This document shows, piece by piece, positions 35,697 to 48,839 of a stretch of 64,000 nucleotides of DNA. Numbering within the stretch: position 1 is the stretch's first letter; each line of letters starts with the position of its first letter. The translations under genes and the position numbers were made by a program. This DNA is from Megamerina dolium (taxonomy: Eukaryota; Arthropoda; Insecta; Diptera; Megamerinidae): the NCBI GenBank assembly GCA_963854835.1, contig OY978528.1, positions 56,378,761 through 56,442,760 of the forward strand, given 5' to 3'. The notes beneath the pieces were generated by a model, which was not told the DNA's origin, searched no databases, and was given only the letters and a program-made list of their open reading frames with translations.

Positions 35697-37339
35697 TAGT
35701 GTTGCCACGCTTAAATTTTCGATTTAACGATGTCCGTCTGTCCGTCACCTGGCTGATTTGCACGATAACTTGAGCAAGTATAGAGCTATTTTGACGAAAT
35801 TTGGTATAAGTAACCCATGATAAAAGGTTACGCAATTGATTGATATTGAGTATAATCGGCAAAATGCCACGCCCATACCGAGCATTAAAAGGGACTAGGC
35901 TCGGAATTAAAAAAATTTTTAATTTGCTATAACTCACTTAATATACCATATATTACAACAATGTTTGGCACGTAGAATTATGTTATATTGTTACATAATC
36001 CTGCCAAAAATATGCCAACCACGCCCACTGTTTATAGTAGTTCCCATACAAAGTGCCTATACTTCTTTTAGATTAAATCAGCTGTAGCTTCGGCAATCTT
36101 CTATCTAGAACAACCATAATAGACACTTGAATTGATATTGTAGTTGGAAATAAGCTGGCATAAAATCAGTAAGCCACTCCCATTTCTTTATGTGGCTCCC
36201 ATTCAAAATCGAGGAAATTAAACTAAAAATGTTTAAGGCCATAACTTACAAATGATTTAGCGTAGTACAACCATATTTGAGCCGTGAATTAACACTGTAA
36301 TGATAATAAGATTTACAAGAAATGGGGTAACCATACCCATTCGTTACAGTAGCCCCCATATAAAATGACCGAATTGCTTTTAAATTTAAACAGCTGTAAC
36401 TTTAGTAGTTTTTTGCCTAGAGCAAACACAATTAACCCTTGGATTAATATCGTGGTCGGAAATAATGTGGCATGAAAGCAGCATGCCACACCCACTTAAT
36501 AATGGGGCTATCACACAAGTTGTGATATCAAAAAAAAAAAAAAAATTTAACCGCTATAACTTACGAACTATTCAGCCGATAGGTCGGTCCCAGCCGACTG
36601 TAAAACCATTTTTTTTCAATTCAATTTATTCCTGCAATCCTATTCCACTTGATTTTTTCGCTTATGCTCTATCTTCTTCGCTTAATCTCCAAAAATAAAT
36701 GATTCGCTATTTGTTGGAATTTATGAGTGAATGCGATTCTGATTCAAAAACTCTTCGTATAATTTTTACTTGTTTTATCCGCCACTGCAGTGCTTTTTTA
36801 TAGTTAGAAATGTTAACCCCTTTTTAATGTTTGTGTGGAGTTTAGGGCTGTTGAATATACAACTATTCTTTTTCAAATATAAAACTGCAATTAATGTAAG
36901 TGAAAGTCAGTTCAAAAATAGAAATAAATTTAAATTAACCGAAAAACGTCGGCGGAAAAACCGCTGCCGCTGCAATAATGTGTTTTTCAATATGGATTTG
37001 TGAATTTTAACATTTACAGTGGTTAACCGTAGAACGCTGCAATTTTGGGTTGAACTTTTCATCAAAATTAAAACTACAAAAGTAAAAGCGCTCTTACAGG
37101 GATGAAAGCTGACAAAAGCTTTTAAAGCTTGCCAGATTGCCCTTAGCTTCACAATGACAATTTTTATGTACTTTGGCGACGTTTTGCTGATTGTGATAGA
37201 ATAAAATTTTACTAAAACCTTCCAGTATTACAGATAATTTTCTTCAGACTGCGAGGAAAAAAATGCCAAATTATCAAAAACGTTTTAGAGGAAAAAAATT
37301 TACCAATTTTGGTACAAAATTATCAAAACGGCAACACTG
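35697..37339. mobile_element. hAT-like non-autonomous element
   Basis: Ends TAGTGTTGCC (35697) and its inverse GGCAACACTG (to 37339) match the CAGTGTTGCC type end of hAT elements, apart from C to T at the first base. CCTACAGA at 35689-35696 and 37340-37347 is an exact 8-bp target duplication, the hAT length. The target is the SINE tRNA head. No transposase frame is present. Almost directly after the left end lies a truncated DINE-like element, so the left interior of the hAT-like element has been lost. Confidence 0.85.
35710..36605 (+). mobile_element. Truncated DINE-1-like element, copy E
   Basis: Starts at TTAAATTTTCGATTTAACGA-TGTCCGTC (mid 5' region) and ends with the hairpin GGTCGGTCCCAGCCGACTGT. 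It contains diverged CCACGCCCAC units and lies wholly inside the hAT-like element. Strongly diverged, hence old. Confidence 0.7.
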
Positions 37340-37347
37340 CCTACAGA

Positions 37348-37388
37348 TCAGATGGCCAAGGCACTAACCACTGAGCCACGGTACCCAA
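37348..37388 (-). mobile_element. SINE, tRNA-head part (split by hAT-like element)
   Basis: TCAGATGGCCAAGGCACTAA then CCACTGAGCCACGGTACCC: the 5' end of the SINE whose body lies at 35545-35696. Confidence 0.85.
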
Positions 37389-37419
37389 ATTACAAGTTCT
37401 ACGTAATAAATAGTATAAA

Positions 37420-38865
37420 TAAAAATCTCCTTACAGTCGGCTGGGGCCGACCTAACTATACCCTGCATATGTAGATTTGTATATAAAAAGTTTACTCGAA
37501 TATCCAACTTTTCTTTTATTTCCACTTTTCGAGAAACAATTTTTGCATATACTACTAATTTACACCCGAAATATGGTTGACTTTGACGAAGTAAAAGGAT
37601 TTTAAGATAATTCCGAGGCTTAGAATGGGAGCTATATAAAAAGTGGGCGTGGCTTACCACTTTCTAGTAAATCCAATTAATTTTTCAATGTTAATCCACA
37701 CCTTAAATTTGGTGTCCTTGTTGAATAGTTGAATAGTTTCTAAGTTATGGTGGTTAACATTTTTGTTTAATTTCCTCAACTTTGTATGGGAGCCCCAATA
37801 AGAAGTGGGCGTGGTACGCAGATTTTTCGCCAGATTATTTCCGACTACGATATTAATTTAAGTGTCAATTATGGTTATTGTAGACATAAGATTGCCTAAG
37901 TTACAGCTGTTTCAATTTAAAATTTGTATGGGCGTGGTGCGCCCATTTTCTGTGAGCCTAGTTGCTCGTACAATACTAATCCATACCCTAAGTCTCGTTG
38001 TCCTAGGCTAAATGGTTTGTAAGCTATGGAGCTTAAAATTTTAGTTTAATTCACTCGTCTTTGTATGGGAGACCCATGAAGGAGTGGGCGTGGCACACTG
38101 ATTTTCTGCCAGATTTTTGCCGACTACGATGTTAATTTAAGTGTCAATTATGGTTATTCTAGACAGAAGATTGCCGAAGTTACAGCTGTTTCAATTTAAA
38201 ATTTGTATGGGGGCTACAATAAACAGTGGGCGTGGTGCGCCCATTTTCTGTGAGCCTAGTTGCTCGTACAATACTAATCCACACCTTAAATCTCGTTATT
38301 CTACGCTGAATAGTTTGCAAGTTATAACCGGTAACATTTTTTTTAATTTCCGCAACTTTGTATGGGAGACCCAAAAAGGAGTGGGCGTGGCACATTGATT
38401 TTCTGCCATATTATTTCTGACTGCCGTGTTAATCTAAGTGTCAATTATGGTTATTGTGGACAGAAGATTGTAGAAGTTACAGCAGTTTCAGACAGACAGT
38501 AGTACAGACACTTTGTATGGGAGCTACGCTAGAAAGTAGGCGTGGCTCACTCACTTTTGGCGAGGTTATATAGTAGTATAATATAACTCTATGTGCAAAA
38601 TATTGTTGTCCCAAGTGGTATATTATGTGAGTTATAGCAAGTTAAAGATTTTGAAAATTTCGAGGTTAGTCGCTTTGAATGCTTGGTGTGGACAGACAGA
38701 CAGACGGACGGACGGACGGACGGACATCGTTAAATCGAAAATTTAATCGACGCTGATCACGAATATATATCCATGTCTATATCTCCGGAGATTTCTTCAA
38801 GTGGACACAAACATCTGACCGAAATGAATATACCATGCATATTGCATTATGCAGGGTATAAAAAT
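37420..38865 (-). mobile_element. Helentron/DINE-1-like element, copy F
   Basis: Complete at both ends (hairpin side at 37420, TATACCCTGCAT side at 38865), with three units. Compared with copies A and C it lacks about 130 bases between GCTTGGTGTGG and the (GGAC)n microsatellite (near 38700), and part of one unit near 37927. Otherwise it is very similar to copies A and B. Confidence 0.75.
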
Positions 38866-38869
38866 TAAT

Positions 38870-39746
38870 ACATATTTTCGTTAACATTAAGTGGTACGTG
38901 ATATTCCATTTTGTGGCGCCGACCAAATGTAGACATTCGAGAAAAGTTGATGATGACATTATCAATGTCAATGTCCTTTAGTACTTACAGGTATGGTAAT
39001 AAGGAGTACGTATTTTCTTAAATTTGAATTAAGCAAACCAATGGCATGAACATTTATGATAGCAATAAAAAATAGTTAACAATTTTATATATTTACATAA
39101 GATTAATAACTTACAAATATACGTAATCTAAGAGCATATGTATTTGTGTGTGTATGCTTAGAAGAACAACCAAATCGATAATATTTAAATTATTTTAAAT
39201 TCTGGATTTTATTGTATTATTGTTTCTAACCCTAGACTTGTGTTCATAAGGTGGCGTGGTAGAGAACGGAAAAGTAGAGGTGTATACGAGTATATATTCT
39301 TGGGCACCAACACAATTTGGTACTTGCCATAACAAGGGAGCCATCACTATGAGATTAGTTAGACACAGATATATTTCTGAGTGTAAAAAATCGCCACTCG
39401 AATGATGGCAATATATATGTACAGTAGATGCCTTATTTACTCCATACATATTGGTACCTCCGGCAGCTGAATATGAAAATAGGACACTAAAAACTACACA
39501 AATTAAAAAAAAAATATTCAATATTGCCAAATCTGAATGAGCTACTCCAAAAATACTATTTAAAAGAATGTTTTATGATAGGTTTAGGTCCTTATATGAA
39601 AAAACAATCATCTTGCCAGTTAGGATTATCCAGATAGTAGAATTTTTTCCAAAATTACAATACCTAAAATTGTATGTAATTTAATATAGTTTTTAATAAA
39701 GCGAACAATTTCTAAATCATTTTATATTTGAACTAGTTAATTAGGT
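38870..39746. other. Unrecognised AT-rich stretch
   Basis: Short open frames only; the 111-codon minus-strand frame at 39195-39530 has a hydrophobic start but no recognisable domain, and I do not call it a gene. Confidence 0.35.
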
Positions 39747-39750
39747 TTAA

Positions 39751-39917
39751 GGGGGCAGTAAGGGATAATTTGAAAAAACAAACAGTTTTTTCTCTGATTT
39801 TTTACGGAGATACAGCTTAAGCAAATTTATTCAAACTTTTTTTAAATTATCTCGTTGTCTTGGAAAATGAAAAAGAAAAAAATCGATTTTCCGAATCTGC
39901 TTATCCCTTACCCCCCC
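39751..39917. mobile_element. Small MITE with TTAA flanks
   Basis: Inverted ends GGGGGCAGTAAGGGATAA and TTATCCCTTACCCCCCC flank a 167-bp element, with TTAA on both sides (39747-39750 and 39918-39921). TTAA duplication is typical of piggyBac-type targets, but TTA/TAA (Harbinger-type) cannot be excluded. Confidence 0.75.
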
Positions 39918-40025
39918 TTAAGTGAAGCCATGTTGAGTACGACCAGGTCTGACATATAGTTTGTTGATATTTTTAACAGATAGTCGTGGGCAAACGTGGA
40001 AATGTGACGAATGGTATTTGACAAT

Positions 40026-40139
40026 CAAAGTACAAGCGATATGTTTTGATACCACAAGTGTAAACACTGGATTGCGGAACGGCAGCGCATTTATTCTAGA
40101 GAGTAAAGTAGACAAACAAAACATATCGCTTGAACTTTG
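40026..40139. repeat. 114-bp palindromic insert at a mariner C-terminus
   Basis: CAAAGTACAAGCGATATGTT-TTG (40026-40048) is inverted at 40117-40139 with one mismatch. Spacer ~68 bases. No clear target duplication. Confidence 0.7.
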
Positions 40140-40570
40140 ATGGATCCCCTCGGGATAGAAACTTGCTGATTTTGAGGCAAAATAGTCATCGATACATTTT
40201 CTCAAATCATCAATTTTGGAGAATCGCTGGTCAACTAAATAAGACTGCATTGCTCTGGATAAGTGGTAGTTTGTAGAGCCAAATCTGCAGAATACGCTGT
40301 ATGCTTGAGAACTTCCCAGCCTAAGATGAAGATGAGTTTCTGAGTTGATTTTGCTGTATTTGGACGATCGTTGTCATGCAGCAACTTCACTTTTCGACTT
40401 TCTTGGCCAGCAATTGGTCTTTATTCCTCCACAGCATTACTTAATTTGATCATTTGTTGTTGATAACATTCAGCTGTGACAGTTTGATTAGGTTCCAAAA
40501 GTTTGTAGTAAGGAAAATACTCTCTTCGAATTCGACCAGACACTGAGTAACACTTTCTGCTCATCCTTAA
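40135..40570 (-). pseudogene. Decayed mariner transposase C-terminal half
   Basis: Minus strand in broken frames: GRIRREYFPYYKLLEPNQTV with TAECYQQQM, then [20 protein letters not shown] (second catalytic Asp kept), [11 protein letters not shown], then [20 protein letters not shown] and DDYFASKSASFYPEGIHQ. The third catalytic Asp of the usual PSDYHL is Asn (STNYHL). The C-terminus is replaced by a short palindrome (40026-40139). Inactive. Confidence 0.7.
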
Positions 40571-40644
40571 GGTAAAAATTATTGTTACGAAATCTTCTCA
40601 GATTAATATAATTTTCACCCAAAGTCGAATTCATCAATTTCACA

Positions 40645-42829
40645 GCTTCAGTACTTTTTTCATTTGAAAATCTAATAAAATACCATGGTGTGAATGCTGC
40701 TTATTGACATTGATCTCTTATAAAAGAATAGAAATACCGAAAATGGCGGGAGAAATGGACGCGTGGATATTTTTCAATCCAACCAATTTCACATGACAGA
40801 ATTTATTTGTACACCTACAATTATAAAGCTAGAGCTGAAGCTAATCATTTGCGATTATTTTTGCCAAGGAATTAATGAGCTTGAGAATAGACGTATTGGG
40901 ATGAAAAAATGCCTATCTCCTATACAAGCATATGTTTTCGAATGTAGTTTTTTCTAATTTTGTCTACGTAAATATAAAACTGTAGCGGTGAAGCTGAGCA
41001 TTTTAATGTACATTTGCCAACGAATGAATGAGTTCGAGAATTTGGGCAATTGGATAGTAATAACGCCTACCTCCCGTACGAAAGTATGTTTTCAAATTAC
41101 AGTTTTTTAAGCATGTAAAGACAATCATAGCACGATTTAATTATTTTAATTGTGTAGAGTAACTAAATTGCGATATGGCCGAAGCTAATTTTATTTTATA
41201 TTCTACAAATCTTATCATAACCTGCCTTAATGTGTGGTAACAATCGAAAAGTGGGTTGATTTCTCCTATTAAATGCATGACATCTACACTAAATTACTTA
41301 GCTACGCACACACAGATTAAATTCCTTACATATACTACATCGATTCATTTACAAAAACGCACACATAAACGGATTGTTTGCTATATTTTATTGTTTTTTT
41401 GGCGCCACTTTTCTTCTCAGGCGTCATCACAACGATTTTTATTTGAATGTTTGTTGTTGGGAAGAAAAAAAAAAGAATTAGAAATCTGAACAAAAATAAA
41501 TGAATCTAAAGGATAAAGTATGTGAATAGAAATTATTATGGCATATAGGAGAAATTTTCACTGTTGACAGCAATAGGATTTGTAGTAGAATAAAGTAAGA
41601 ACACAAGCACTTATTTATACGCATACACACAGACACATGCGAGTATATATATTCATAAAAGTAGTGTAAAAACAGTTCGAAGGAAGAAGGAGAAATAAAA
41701 TAATAATAAAAAAAGAGAAACAGGATAAATAATGAAATAAAGTTTAAAGTTTGCAACTATATTTTTACTCCGCACATCTCGCACATTCTTATTATATCAT
41801 AACGGTTAACTGTACGCAGGATAATAAAATGCATCAACTTTGCGAAAGGAATAAAAATGTCAATTTATTTGCTTAGCAACAAATATGATACACATTAGTG
41901 TGGCAAAGTAATTTCAGTTTGATGACACTGCCAGTTGAGAGGGGCCGAACCGGGATCGTACACATACATAGTAATAATGTCCAAGAAACGTAGGGACACA
42001 GAATGGATGCATCGTTGGAATATCGATTGTGTCATTACATTGAATAAATATGCTTTACCAGTTCACCTCGCTTCCTTTTAACTTCAGCTTTTACTTGGGC
42101 AGCATTGTTGCACATTGCATTGCATGAGAATTAAAATATCCTTTGTTGCTGGTGGTGGTACAAAAGTATTTGTATTTGTAATGGCGTCATCAAAATGTAA
42201 TAAATATGTACATATATTTGTATATTTGGCTCATGTCCATGTGAAATTTGAGCCAAAGTCTTATAGACGTATGCTCCTTTCTTTCTGCCATTCAACGACT
42301 GTGAACTGTGAAATCAACTCGACCGCGCAATATAGTAAAAACTAAATAAACAAGTGAATTGTCTATGCATTTTTGAACAGAAAAAAATTAATGTGAAAAT
42401 ATGTTGTCAGGAGATTTTATGCAATACACACTCATGCTTTGTATGAATAATGGACAAAATGCATTGAATAACTGATTTATACTTTTTGTCATTGTGGGCG
42501 GAATGGTATACATATAATAGTTTGTCATACCATATTTATTGCATGCCAACATTTAAATCATTGCTTAAATAATTACAACTGGGAGCTTGAAAAATAAGAG
42601 TCTATAAAGAAAAATTTATTTATGTACATATAAAATGATTATTATGAATTTATATTGGGTCGTTTGTGTCGTAGTATGGGAAATGGAAATTAAATCGATA
42701 TTTTTTTCTGTGTATAAACTTTTTATTTTTAATCGAAGTATGCGCCCGTACTATCGCTACACTTTTGCCATTTCAGTGGTAGCTCATTTGTCGCTCTGCT
42801 GTAGAAGATTGTTTCACGGGAGTCGATGA
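40645..42829. other. Unrecognised AT-rich stretch
   Basis: Short frames and A/T runs only; no supported gene or repeat boundary. Confidence 0.35.
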
Positions 42830-42833
42830 ACTG

Positions 42834-43530
42834 CTAAAGGCACTCGGAATTAAATTTTTCTGAATGTGGTGGGTGACGGAGAGTTTCCAAATCCAATTCC
42901 TGTAGCTTTGCCACAGTTATTCGTGCAGTGTGTGGTCGTACGTTATCGTTCAAGAGGATTGGGGTTGATCGGTAGACTAATCTCGGCTGTTTAATAGCAA
43001 GATTTTGCACCAGCTGCATACAGTAGGCATTCGCCGTGATCGATGACGCTGTGGTGGACTGCATCGCCTTCAGATCACCAAACAATTTCTCTGAACACAC
43101 GTAACAATTCGATTGAAAAATGGTTCGCTTTTGTTTCGAGCAAGGAGAGAAAGGCAAACTTCAAGGCCATAGCGTTTTTGGTCATCGTTCAATTCGTATG
43201 GTACCCACTTGTCCAGCTTTTTCATCTTGCCGATTTGAGCTAAATGGGTTAGTATTGTTTGTTTAGATATCTGAAACATTAAGGATAAATTGTGTACACT
43301 TTGGGACGGATTCGATTCGATTGTGCACGTCGTTATCCACCTTCGTCTCAGGTTGTCCATGTGGTTCCTGGTGGATCGAAGTCTCCAGAATGGAACTTCA
43401 CAAACCAACGGTATACTGTCTGCTTTGAAGTGACATCAGTGCCAAACACAGCGTTAATATTTCGAGGTGTTTCCGCCGTTTTGGTGCCTCGGTGGAACTC
43501 GTACTTCATCAAAACACGAATTTCGTTGTA
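42834..43530 (-). pseudogene. Broken mariner transposase
   Basis: Minus strand, three frames. The N-terminal helix-turn-helix (EIRVLMKYEFHRGTKTAETP ... NAVFGTDVTSKQTVYRWFVK) is followed by KMKKLDKWVPYELNDDQKRY, the linker motif. Then come a jump over the first catalytic block and LVYRSTPILLNDNVRPHTAR, with the second Asp and ETLRHPPHS. The sequence stops there, so the third catalytic Asp (PSDYHLF block) is absent. Ends were not found. A different mariner lineage from those at 15.4 and 49.3 kb. Confidence 0.75.
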
Positions 43531-43539
43531 AATTAAATT

Positions 43540-45298
43540 AAAATGACTTATAAAGAGGATAATTCTACCTTTTAAACAATAATTGAATTAATTAATTAAT
43601 TTAATTAAATTGGCGTTAAAATAATCATTCGGAGTCAAGTTATGTGGCATTAAAATTGAGGTTTTTACCCAACATATTTGCTTGCAATATCCTTGACAAA
43701 GAGTAGAGCAGATTTTTCAATGTTCAATGCACAAACTCGGATTATATTAAAAGGTAATTTACAATTATTAGTTGATTTCGATTGGCAGAATTTTTGACTT
43801 TTTAGCTGTAGTCAAAGTTAATATCGATTACAGTGATTAATCGAGTAGTGGATTAATCGGAATATTCTATTAAACAGATTGTTAATTATTTAATTTCGCA
43901 AAATCTAAACAAATATGGGCAAATAATTGAAATTAAAAATATATGAAGGTGTGTTAACATTCCTTTTTTCCTACCTTTTACCATCTGTTCGATATTTTCA
44001 ATTTGTCAAAATAACGACAAGAGTAACCACAATAGCACAAAGAAGAAAAATAAAAACATATGAAATCGTATTTCATATAAATAATTTTTGAATCTTTTTT
44101 AATGACTTCGTTGATGGTGGCATTTATTGCCAATCAAATGTGGTCAAAACGTTAACTGTTCAAAAGTTTATACATATTTAGAAATATGCGTGTCTATGTA
44201 TTTGTGTGCGAATATGTTTCATATTCGCATCGATATTTTACAGGGTCCTTCTGTCAATTCACAGTCATAGTTTTCAATAATATTTTTAAAGAATTGGTTC
44301 ATTGAGAGTTGAGAGCAACCTAAAGGATTTTCTATGCAGCTTCATGTCCAACTAGCATAGTTCTTGACTACATTTGAACTAATAATTTGGATGAAGAGCT
44401 CGGACCACAGACTTTATTTTACATTTAGTACGAGCATTGAAAAGAAAATATTTCAGGTGTTTCTTGAAGTTTTGTTTTAGTTCAGAGGACTAACGTATGG
44501 AGATGTCATAAGTAAAATATGGCAAATATTGGGAATTTGATAGCGATTGATATTGGCTTCACTAATAAACAAACCATTATTATACACATTATCACTAGAG
44601 AAATGTTACTTAGGCTGTGTTAAGTTTAAATTGTTGTGAACCAATTTTTAAAGAAATGGACGCCAATGAGGTCCATAATGGTGATGTTTCACGAGGTATT
44701 TCAGAGTGTGTACTCTTGATTGGAATTTGACTATTTTCAGTGATGTTAAAGTGTTGCAATAGATATTTGTGGACTTATTAATCTGCAAGATTAGATATGC
44801 AACTCTGTTTCGTTAAACATAGACTGGGAAAATAGTTCCAATTGAGTTCCAGTTAAATTATTAACTGTTTTCGAATGTACCTATTGAATTAGTGCTTTGG
44901 GAAGATACGTGTGATTTGCCGAGAACAATTACCATTGTTAAGTTTTCACGTCGAAAACTATAATAGGGGTGAATATGCAGGTATTTGCTAAAGTAATGGT
45001 CGGTTGTGGTGGTATTTTGTTTTTTGCATTTAGTTGAGCGTAGGTTGCACCATTTAAATTTAATTTTAGGAAACCCCCTGTATTTAAGTTAGTAAACGAA
45101 ACATAAATGAAATAAAGCAAAATGTACAATACAAAAAAAAAAAAAATTCTGTAAATAATTTTCAGCTTCTTAAGATGCCACACATATTAAATTTGTTGCA
45201 ATATAAAGGTATGCTTAACTGTCGTCATTGGTGATTTTTGGTCATTCTAATTTATTTTTTGAAAGGATTAAATGATTTATTGTAGAGAATATATAATA
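43540..45298. other. Unrecognised AT-rich stretch
   Basis: TTAATTAATTAA-type runs near 43584. No supported gene. Confidence 0.35.
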
Positions 45299-45300
45299 TA

Positions 45301-45506
45301 CCACCTTGATCAAAAAGTTCCCGGAATAACCACAGTGTGGCGCTCCCATTGTTCCAATTTGAGTTCTGCAAATGTCAAGCTATGACGCTAAGATTTAGAG
45401 GGAATATAAACAACAGATGTACCAACTGAACAAAAAAACAGAGCTCAAGTTGAAACGATGGGAGCGCCACACGGTGGTTATTCCGGGAACTTTTTGATCA
45501 AGGTGG
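45301..45506. mobile_element. mariner-type MITE, 206 bp
   Basis: Inverted ends CCACCTTGATCAAAAAGTTC, continuing CCGGAATAACCAC-GTGTGGCGCTCCCAT, extend over 50 bases with few mismatches. TA flanks at 45299-45300 and 45507-45508. No coding frame. The end sequence is mariner-like and differs from other mariners here. Confidence 0.9.
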
Positions 45507-45766
45507 TATACACAGAAAGTATGAGAGAGAGAGGGAGTGAGGGCGAGGGAGAGAGACAGTGAGAGTAAAAGTAAATTAATTTGAAATTAGTTTTATAATA
45601 TTTTTTTTTTTTGGATCTAATGAATACTTACAACGAATTAATGAATATATCATAATAAAATTTTTATGAGTTGCAAGTTGCATTAATAATAACTAAACAG
45701 ACATACGGTTTGCTCATATACTCGTTTGATGAGCTTATTTGATAAAAATCGCGCAATAGTTGCAAA

Positions 45767-45832
45767 CTCATCGTCATCGTCATCATCATCGTCATCATCA
45801 TCGTCATCATCGTCGTCATCATCATTATCATC
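45767..45832. repeat. (TCA/TCG)n trinucleotide tract
   Basis: A run of TCATCG/TCATCA units. It creates opposed frames of poly-Ser and poly-Asp, which I regard as artefacts. Confidence 0.85.
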
Positions 45833-45834
45833 AA

Positions 45835-48820
45835 GATGTCTACGATACGATAATCGAATGATCAAGCAACCAACCGAGCGACACGCATGTGCCGCACATC
45901 ACGCTTCATGAATTTCACACAGAGAAGCCACTGTTGTTGCGTTGATCATAAAAGTGGTGTTGGCGTTGTGTGAATATATATGTATGGGTGTGTATGTGTG
46001 TTGTGCAAATTTCCTATCAGTCTTTATGGCTGGAAAGTCACACTGTTAAATTGTTTGTGGTCTGAGAAAAATTGGTAACAATATTTCCCGTGAACAGTAA
46101 TAGACATGCACCACAGTAAAATGTTAAAAAACTAGAAAAAATAACAAAAAAAAAAATGACAACGAAGTTAAACCGTCATATAGACAAATAAACAGATAGA
46201 CGTATGGTCATCATGTTCCTAAGGCTAAATATGTACTGCATCTACCTAAATATGTATATGCATGAACATTATGCACATAATTCTATATATGATGGCAAAG
46301 ATTTACGACATATGCTTGATGATGGTGGATGAACGAACGTTGAGCATTCGCACGAAATAAATAAAAATTATTCTACAACATACATATTTCTACGACTATA
46401 GTCGTACATACATACATTATATTTGTATTGTGTATGCATATAAATAAAGTGATCCAGGGTGGCGTTGAGGGTTGTTGCTTGGGACCGCCTTGATCGTTTT
46501 ATGATGCTCAACTCACACACACACACACAAGAGCAGCAAGAAAAAAAAAAAAAAAAAACATGTTGAAAGTGTAAGCTTATTCGATTTGTGGCTTTTGCTT
46601 AACGGATAATAAGGTGATCGTATCGGGTCGGGTTAGTCGGGTTACTCTCATCAAAAATTAGATGGTGATGTAGTGGCGTCGTCGTCGGCATTTTGACTTT
46701 CAACACTTAATTGGACTGCTAGTAGAGGAAGCATAATCACGTCAATGACTGCCTGAATAAATAAATGTACCTACGAATGTACGAATGTACGAATGAATGA
46801 ATGAATGATGATTATAATGTGCATCTGGGCGTTCGTGATTGCCCCATATTGATTCAAGAATAATAATAATCGCGTTTATAACAAGAAAAGGATCTAAACG
46901 CCGCCATACCATCTTTTCTGACTACTTACTCACTCTGCCTATAATTTAAGTGTGAATCATTTGTGGTATTATCTGGCGATCGATGTTTAAAATGCGATGA
47001 TGATGCGATGATGTGTATTTTGATTGCTATGTGCTAGTAGGGCTCTCTCGTCTCTTCATCTTATTACTTTGCACAAGGATTATCATATCATCACGTTACT
47101 CACTCATACTATTATTAACATCTTCATCATCATGATGATGATCATCATCATCATTTCACACATTGTTATGAATACTCTTGTATATACGTACGGTATGCAT
47201 GTTGTATTGATAATCGAATTTAGATGATCTTTGTTTGGACTGCGCCATTTAATCGTCCATAATGATGGAATTGCGCTCATAAACTATCCCACTTGATTGG
47301 TCATTTGGTAAGGCAATTTAACGTTGATTAGCGCAAAAATTATGATCGCATACCCAAACACGCACAGATCGGCAGATGAAAGCAAAATGCGACCACCAAG
47401 TGTTAAGATAAACATGTTTTGAATAGTTTTGAAATGGATTAAAAAAGAGTGAAGAGTATTTTTCTGTTGTTTTTTTTTTCAGTTTTTCATACCTTCATAC
47501 ATTTTCCTGGAATATTATATTGTACAATGGCAATATACATATAGTATGAAATTTAAAATGAATTTACATTAATGATTTGACAGTTAGTCTGTAATTATAT
47601 ATTAAATGTACCGACTTTTGAAATCAGTTCATTCGCATGAATATATGTACGAAGGTGGTATGATAAATACTTGATATATTTAGGGTTACTTAGTACCATC
47701 CTTTGATTAAATACAAGCTCGTAAACAAATTAAAAGTAGATCAAAATGTGTAGTTTAAATTATTCTGTACTAGACTACCAGCCAGAATACAGCTATTTGT
47801 TGAACCAAAGTTTCCAAAAAATAAAATTTATCAACGTTTGAGTCGTGTTTAGATTTAGAACCGAGGAGGAATCTTGTGAACAAGATTCTGTTTCAAAGTT
47901 TCATGGTTTTCTCTAAAACAATGATCCACTATCGCTGAAGTTTTCATTGCTTTTTGCGCAAAATCGCAAAATTTCACAGTGAAATGCATAAAATTGAAAG
48001 TAATTGTTTTCAGGGTCAAAGTTTGAAAGATATCGCCCATTTCTACCCAAAATTTCTGATTTCGATTATTACACGGAAAAAAGGAATTGTCGTAGGTGGT
48101 TTGTATTGGTACTTGGAATTCATTGTTTATTTCTATCTAAATCTAATGCAAGATGTCGCTTGAATATATTAATAATACTTTTTGTGGCATAATGGGAGTA
48201 GTACTAGCCAATTTTAGAAAAACTTGTCTATAAAAAGAACCTTATGAATATTGTTTTAAAGTCATACCTTTATTAGAAAGATTGGATTTTTCCATTTAAG
48301 ATTCAAACACAACATCATTCAAATGACTGCCACGGCTGGCTTTACAGTACCCCATCCATTGGTCATACATTTTAGTGTGCAACAGATCATAATCTTTGTA
48401 CACACTGTGATAAGTTGTATATCTGGTACTTGCGGCTCTGAAGAAACTTGAATGATCTTCATTTATAATTTTAACTTGCGTGCTAAGTTTAGAGAGAGCT
48501 ACAAGGGAAGTAGTAATATCGACTACCGACTGGGTCTTATTATTATTAGAGATCAAGATGCATCACGACCAAATGAGACCTTTATGAATTTTTTTACCCT
48601 ATCTGTGGCGCCCAATTGGTGAATAATTTGTCTGCGCAGAGAATGTGCTATGAACTTTTAATGTTAATGACATTAGCGTCTGAGAAACCTAACTTGAATA
48701 AGTAATAACTAAAGCTGAAATGCCCTGTAAAGTAACTGGATAGAATTCATAAGTCTGTTTGGGTTTATGAAAGTAATTTATCCGATATCCCTTAGCTGGG
48801 ATATGCTTGCCGCATATTGG
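45835..48820. other. Unrecognised AT-rich stretch
   Basis: Contains (AC)n at about 46514-46528, poly-A at 46540-46558 and a CATCATCATGATGATGATC palindrome near 47125-47155. No recognised gene. The minus frame at 48296-48556 looks protein-like (ends QWMGYCKASRGSHLNDVVFE) and may be the tail of a transposase, but I cannot name it. Confidence 0.35.
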
Positions 48821-48839
48821 TCGGCAAATTTATTTAGTT

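Noticed and set aside
39195..39530. 111-codon minus-strand frame with a hydrophobic start
   Set aside because: No recognisable domain or second exon, and composition is like neighbouring AT-rich noise.
45683..45911. Poly-Asp and poly-Ser frames
   Set aside because: They are opposite-strand readings of a TCA/TCG repeat with no domain or splice context.
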